The position numbers and the translations under genes were made by a program. 64,000 nucleotides of DNA from Deinococcus depolymerans (GTDB lineage: Bacteria > Deinococcota > Deinococci > Deinococcales > Deinococcaceae): the NCBI RefSeq assembly GCF_039522025.1, contig NZ_BAAADB010000031.1, forward strand, positions 1-64,000, given 5' to 3'. Positions within the stretch are counted from its first letter, which is position 1, and every line of letters starts with the position of its first letter. The notes beneath the pieces are model-generated. The model was given only the letters and a program-made list of their open reading frames with translations. It made no database searches and was not told where the DNA came from. Positions 57,242 through 64,000 of this stretch are shown here, piece after piece.

Positions 57242-58063
57242 TCAGTACAGTTTGCCCAGCACGTCGTCCTTCATGACGAAGGAGTTCTCCTTCGTGGGAA
57301 AGTGCCGCCCGCGCACCTCGGCGGCGTAGGCCTCGATCGCCTCGCGGGAGAGGCGGCCGATCTCGGCGTAGCGTTTGGCGATCTTCTTCTCGTCACCCTC
57401 GTACACGCCCAGCAGGTCGTGCGTGACGAGCACCTGCCCGTCGCAGCCGACGCCCGCCCCGATCCCGATGGTGGGCACGTGCAGCCGCTCGCTGATCAGG
57501 TTCGCCAGCCGCGCCGGAATGGCTTCCAGCACCACGCTGAACGCCCCGGCGGCCTCCAGCGCCACGGCGCCCTCCAGGGTCGCGCGGGCCGTTCCGTCGT
57601 CCTTGCCCTGCACGCGCAGGCCGCCCTGGGCGGTCGCGGTCTGCGGCATCAGGCCCACGTGGCCCATCACGGGAATGCCGTTGCGGGTCAGGGTCTGCAC
57701 GACCTGCAGGATCTCGGGCGTGGCGCCCTCCATCTTGATGGCGTCCGCGCCGGTCTCCTGGATGACCTTGACGGCGCTGCGCATGGCGTCCTGCACGCCG
57801 GTATGGTACGTGCCGAACGGCAGGTCCACGACCATGAACGTGCCGGGCGCGCCGCGCCGCACCGCGCGGGCGTGGTGGATCATGTCACCCAGCGTGACCG
57901 GCGCGGTGCTGTCGTAGCCCAGCACCACGTTGCCCAGGCTGTCGCCCACCAGGATCAGGTCCACGCCGGCCGCCTCGGCGTGCCGCCCGCCGGGGTAATC
58001 GTAGGCGGTAACCATCACCAGTGGCGCGGCGGAGTGCTGCAACTCCGGAATGCTGCGTTTCAT
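57242..58063 (-). CDS. panB: 3-methyl-2-oxobutanoate hydroxymethyltransferase
   Basis: 273 residues. First committed step of pantothenate synthesis, adding a one-carbon unit from methylenetetrahydrofolate. [29 protein letters not shown], the catalytic [15 protein letters not shown] and [17 protein letters not shown] are complete. TACCCT on the minus strand (58070-58075), 6 nt before the ATG, indicates a leaderless mRNA. No panC nearby. Confidence 0.97.
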   Translation of the reverse strand: MKRSIPELQHSAAPLVMVTAYDYPGGRHAEAAGVDLILVGDSLGNVVLGYDSTAPVTLGDMIHHARAVRRGAPGTFMVVDLPFGTYHTGVQDAMRSAVKVIQETGADAIKMEGATPEILQVVQTLTRNGIPVMGHVGLMPQTATAQGGLRVQGKDDGTARATLEGAVALEAAGAFSVVLEAIPARLANLISERLHVPTIGIGAGVGCDGQVLVTHDLLGVYEGDEKKIAKRYAEIGRLSREAIEAYAAEVRGRHFPTKENSFVMKDDVLGKLY

Positions 58064-58126
58064 GCGGGCAGGGTAGCAGGTCACGCCGCACGCTTCTGGA
58101 CTGTGCGTTCCCGGGCGATCCGCTCA

Positions 58127-58259
58127 GACGGATTCCGTTTGTTTCGCCAACCATCCGGAAGTTCACCGGATTGCCGGCTCCACGTCCGGAACCCGCCCAG
58201 CTCCCACTCGCTTCGCTCGGATTGAACGGGCTTTGCAACCCATTCAATCGGAGTCCGTA
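58127..58259 (-). repeat. TIR repeat copy at the MFS stop codon
   Basis: 133-bp short subtype flanked by TCA at 58124-58126 and 58260-58262; the latter is the stop codon (TGA, minus strand) of the MFS gene. Confidence 0.9.
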
Positions 58260-59504
<1,245 letters not shown>

Positions 59505-59644
59505 GGCCCGCAGTGTAGGCCCGCCCCGGAACGCGGCCGACCGGCCTTCCGGGGGTGTCCGGCCCAGCGGAACAACAGTAGTGCCCACCACAACAGAGCG
59601 GCACCCGGCGCCCGAAGGTTCCAGGTGCCGGAATGCGCCGGGGC

Positions 59645-60127
<483 letters not shown>

Positions 60128-60213
60128 ATCGGCCCCAGTGTACGGGGGTGGGTGCAGGGCAGGTGTCCGTGCCCGCGCCGGCGGGGGGACAATCGGCCGC
60201 CAGGGGGTGCGGG

Positions 60214-60219
60214 TAGAAT
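60214..60219 (+). promoter_or_regulatory. -10 element of ctaA
   Basis: TAGAAT, 55 bp before the ctaA ATG; no clear -35. It starts a transcript with a normal leader and a GGAAGGTG ribosome site. Confidence 0.45.
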
Positions 60220-60274
60220 GCGAGGCGCTGACCGCCGCCCCGCCAGGGTGCCCTGGCGGCGAGGAAGGTGAAAC

Positions 60275-61290
60275 ATGAGTGGAACGCTGACAGTTCCCCG
60301 CGCGGCTGCGGGCGCTTGGCTCCCCCGGCTGGCCTGGGCGGCGCTGATCTACAACGTGCTGGTGATCCTGTGGGGCGCGGTCGTGCGCATCACGGGGGCC
60401 GGGGCCGGGTGCGGGGACCACTGGCCGCTGTGTAACGGCGTGGTCGTCCCGCAGAGTCCGACGCTGCACACGGTCATCGAGTTCAGTCACCGCCTGACCA
60501 GTGGCGCCAGCGGCCTGCTGGCGATCGCGCTGGTCCTGCTGGCGTTCCGGTCCACCGGGCGCGGCCACCCGGCGCGCCTCGGGGCCGCGCTGAGCCTGGG
60601 CCTGATCATCCTGGAGGGCCTGGTGGGCGGCGTGCAGGTGCTGCTGGGCCTGACCGCCCAGAGCACCGACCCGGCGCGCGGCTTCGTGCAGGGCGTTCAC
60701 CTGGCGAACACGTTCCTGCTGCTGGGCGCGCTGCTGCTCACGGCGCTGTGGGCGTCCGGCGCGCCGGGCCTGCGGCTGCGGCGGCAGGGACTGGTGGGCG
60801 CCTGGAGTTACGTGGGCCTGGGCCTGCTGCTGGTGCTGGGCATGGCGGGCGCGGTCACGGCGCTGGGCGACCTGCTGTTCCTCCCGGCGGACGGCAGCAC
60901 GCCCATCGAGACGGTCAAGCGGGACTTCGCGGTGACAGCCAGCGTGATCGAGAACCTGCGGGTCGTGCACCCCATGCTGGCCGTGCTGACCAGCGCGTTC
61001 CTGGTGTGGCTGGGCGTGTTCCTGCGCCGCGAGCGGCCGGGCGCCGAGACGAACCGCTGGAGCGCGGCCGTGTGGGCGCTGCTGGGCGCGCAGATGGTGG
61101 CGGGCTTCGCGAACGTCGCCCTGAAAGCGCCGGGCTGGATGCAGCTGACACACCTGCTGCTGGCGTGCGCGCTGTGGCTGGCGACAGTTATGCTGGTGTA
61201 CCGCGCCCTGAGTGCGCTGCGGGTGCAGCCCCGCGCGGCGGACCGGGGCGCCCCGCTGCCGGGACAGGACCGATCAAGGGAAGTGAACGT

Positions 61291-61294
<4 letters not shown>
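60275..61294 (+). CDS. ctaA: heme A synthase
   Basis: 339 residues, eight membrane helices. Oxidises heme O to heme A for cytochrome oxidase. Heme-ligand histidines in [14 protein letters not shown] and [13 protein letters not shown], plus [11 protein letters not shown] and [11 protein letters not shown]. The cysteine pair CGDHWPLC near residue 46-53 is the conserved loop pair of this group. Ends overlapping ctaB (ATGA). Confidence 0.96.
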
Positions 61295-62226
<932 letters not shown>

Positions 62227-62311
62227 CCGCACTGGTGTGTCACTGCACTGATGTGTCACCACACGGGTACGCCCTGCGGGCCCCGCCGGGAGAACGGCGG
62301 GGCCCGCCTCC

Positions 62312-62421
62312 CACGGACTGCCGTCTGTTCCGCCCTCCACCCGCCCACACGCCGGGTTGCCAACGCCACGCCCGACCGTCCGCTGGGCTGCCACGCTGCG
62401 GATCCGCTCTCCGGGTCCGTA
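62312..62421 (-). repeat. diverged TIR repeat copy
   Basis: Starts CACGGACTGCCGTCTG and ends CCGGGTCCGTA; hairpins eroded. Flanks TCC/TCA. Lies between ctaB and ctaC. No gene is supported in 62227-62706. Confidence 0.65.
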
Positions 62422-62706
62422 TCATCTCTTCATCATGGGGGGTGCCGGATTGGTCGCCGGGTCCCTCATGCACGGAGCGCGGCGGCTGGGCATGATGACA
62501 GGGTTCGGAAGTCCGGGCCGCGCGGCCGCCTGGAAGGTGATCAGGACACTTGCCCGCCGCTCATGGTGTCTCATGGCGGGTATGCCTGACCGGTCGGTAG
62601 AATTCTGGGGGTGTCGCCCTCCCGGGCCCGGCGCCCGGGGGCAGGCCGCGTGAGGCGCACAACCCGGCGTGACGCTTTAGACTGCAAGCAGAGGAAAGGA
62701 GTGAAG

Positions 62707-63930
62707 TTGAACACCACCAAACACCGCCACAGCGGCACACGGAGGCGACCCATCACGCGGCCCATCGCGGCGGCGCTGGGCGCCACACTGCTCACCGGCT
62801 GTCAGCAGGCCAACCAGTCCCTGTTCATCGGGGACATGTCGTCTGCCTACAACCGCGAAATCTGGTGGATGAGCGTCTGGGCGATTGTCCTGTCGATCAT
62901 CATCTTCGTCGGCGTGTCCTACGCGCTGTTCTACACCGTGCAGAAGTTCCGCGAGGACAAGCACGACGCGCCCCCCGCGCAGTTCCACGGGAACAACCGC
63001 CTGGAGGTCATCCTGGTGGCCGTCCCGGTCGTGATCGTGTTCGGCCTGAGCATCCTGACGGTCCGTTCCATGGCGATCCTGAACCCCACGCCGGAACAGG
63101 CCACCAAGATCGACGTGCTGGGCAAGCAGTTCTGGTGGAACTTCGCGTACCCCGAAACGACCAGTGACGCGGGCGGCGTGGTCAGCAACGGCAACGAGCT
63201 GATCATCCCCACCAAGCAGCCGGTCGCGCTGACCGTCACCAGCGGTGACGTCATCCACGGCTTCTGGGCACCGAACATCGGCGGTCAGCGCGCCGCGATG
63301 CCCAGCGTGAAGAAGACCTGGCAGGTCGACACCGAGCGGACCGGCGCCTACCAGGGCAACTGCTCGCAGCTGTGCGGGGCCAGCCACGCCAACATGCGCT
63401 ACAAGGTCGTCGCACTCGACCAGGCCCGCTACGACGCGACCCTGGCCGCCATGAAGGCCTACCGCGCCCCCGAACCCGCCCCCGGCAGCGCCGAGGCGCG
63501 CGGCTACGCGCTGTTCATGCAGGGCAAGCCCAGCACCCAGGCCGCAGCCTGCGCCGCCTGCCACCGCGTGCAGGGCACCCCCGCCGCCGGCGTGCAGGGC
63601 CCCGACCTGAGCTTCTTCGGTACGCGCCGCACCCTGGGTGCCGGCATGTGGGAAGCCATGACCGCCGCGCAGTGGGCGGAACCCAAGGCCGCCGCTGAAC
63701 TGCACGCCTGGATCAAGCACAGCCCCCGCGTCAAGCCGGGCAGCCTGATGCCCACCTACGACGGCAGCGAGTACCTCAGCAAGGGCCAGAAGGTCAAGGG
63801 CGGCACCCTGACCGACGCCGAGATCGACGACATCGCCGCGTACCTGCGCAGCCTGAAACTGCCCGAGGAAGCGGACTACTGGCGCGGCACGCCGGTCATC
63901 GGCGCGAACGCCAGCGGAGGCACCCAGTGA
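62707..63930 (+). CDS. ctaC: cytochrome c oxidase subunit II with fused cytochrome c domain
   Basis: 407 residues from TTG at 62707, 5 nt after AAGGAG; GTG at 62701 is the alternative. Signal with lipobox LLTGC, two membrane helices, and a CuA site Cys219, Cys223, His227, Met230 ([14 protein letters not shown]) with DVIHGFW. A C-terminal cytochrome c domain has CAACH at 282-286 and a late Met (SLMPTYDG). Accepts electrons from cytochrome c for oxygen reduction. The ctaD start overlaps its stop. Confidence 0.95.
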   Translation: MNTTKHRHSGTRRRPITRPIAAALGATLLTGCQQANQSLFIGDMSSAYNREIWWMSVWAIVLSIIIFVGVSYALFYTVQKFREDKHDAPPAQFHGNNRLEVILVAVPVVIVFGLSILTVRSMAILNPTPEQATKIDVLGKQFWWNFAYPETTSDAGGVVSNGNELIIPTKQPVALTVTSGDVIHGFWAPNIGGQRAAMPSVKKTWQVDTERTGAYQGNCSQLCGASHANMRYKVVALDQARYDATLAAMKAYRAPEPAPGSAEARGYALFMQGKPSTQAAACAACHRVQGTPAAGVQGPDLSFFGTRRTLGAGMWEAMTAAQWAEPKAAAELHAWIKHSPRVKPGSLMPTYDGSEYLSKGQKVKGGTLTDAEIDDIAAYLRSLKLPEEADYWRGTPVIGANASGGTQ

Positions 63931-64000
63931 CCGTTCAGCACGCACCCCTTCAGGAGTCCAGCGCCCGCCCCGGCGTGTGGGCCGTCCTGAAGGACTACAT
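63927..64000 (+). CDS. ctaD: cytochrome c oxidase subunit I, N-terminus (cut by window end)
   Basis: Starts GTG overlapping the ctaC stop (GTGA). The visible 24 residues ([20 protein letters not shown] then LKDY) read as a typical subunit I N-terminus, and the position after ctaC supports it. The catalytic part lies outside the window. Confidence 0.75.
   Translation, partial: MTVQHAPLQESSARPGVWAVLKDY

Noticed and set aside
62598..62603. TAGAAT as ctaC -10
   Set aside because: It lies about 100 bp upstream without a -35; TAGACT nearer the start is equally possible, so no promoter is called.

Overview
The window is about 70% G+C, has very tightly packed genes, and carries a Deinococcus-like gene set. 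The suggestive features are a paired glutamate dehydrogenase locus, a ferritin-like desiccation-type Tat protein, many start codons placed 5-8 nt behind a TANNNT -10 element (leaderless mRNAs), and a high load of short interspersed repeats. No phage, plasmid, CRISPR, rRNA or tRNA gene was seen. Most of the window is core chromosome.

Layout. 0-2.3 kb: the end of a transposase, repeats, an unknown protein and an hsp20 gene with an HspR-like operator. 2.4-5.4 kb: a pyrR-pyrB-pyrC operon behind a PyrR-type attenuator leader. 5.4-11.7 kb: an FAD oxidoreductase, an M20 hydrolase, sufU and a large GGDEF/GAF/HD-GYP c-di-GMP protein. 12-17.9 kb: folE, purA, yjbQ, a DUF4403 protein, a NUDIX hydrolase and a YigZ protein. 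17.9-24.8 kb: a SARP/NTPase regulator, a small operon joining a GGDEF protein to two paralogous unknown proteins, ispF, trmL and a degenerate GGDEF membrane protein. 24.9-36.9 kb: an M29 aminopeptidase, the ferritin-like protein, a MerR-like operon, mdh, an enoyl-CoA hydratase, a CAP lipoprotein, an MFS exporter, a REC-roadblock protein, an HD hydrolase, a phosphatase and a thioesterase. 37.2-43.2 kb: a complete branched-chain amino acid ABC operon plus a serine hydrolase. 43.4-49.4 kb: a guanidine-III riboswitch with a SugE-type exporter, pyrD, an Rrf2 regulator and a fused aminase/amidotransferase followed by pabC. 49.9-58.1 kb: a stress membrane protein, a polyprenyl synthase, gdhA-gdhB, an APC permease and panB. 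58.3-64 kb: an MFS protein, a DUF420 protein, ctaA-ctaB and the cytochrome oxidase genes ctaC-ctaD (the last cut by the window end).

The most striking non-genic feature is a family of about 20 short elements (full copies 133-162 bp) with TACGGAYTCCG-like ends and internal hairpins. Several are flanked by matching 3-bp TNA duplications (TTA/TTA, TCA/TCA, TGA/TGA). At five loci the duplicated triplet is the stop codon of the neighbouring gene, so the elements sit exactly at gene ends without damaging them. A transposase C-terminus at the left window edge runs directly into sequence shared with the right half of these elements, so the family may be MITEs derived from that insertion sequence. Other regulatory finds are the pyr attenuator with a leader ORF coupled to pyrR, the guanidine-III riboswitch, the HspR-like operator on hsp20, a perfect 20-bp palindrome before a MerR-like operon and a Fur-like box beside an Rrf2 gene.
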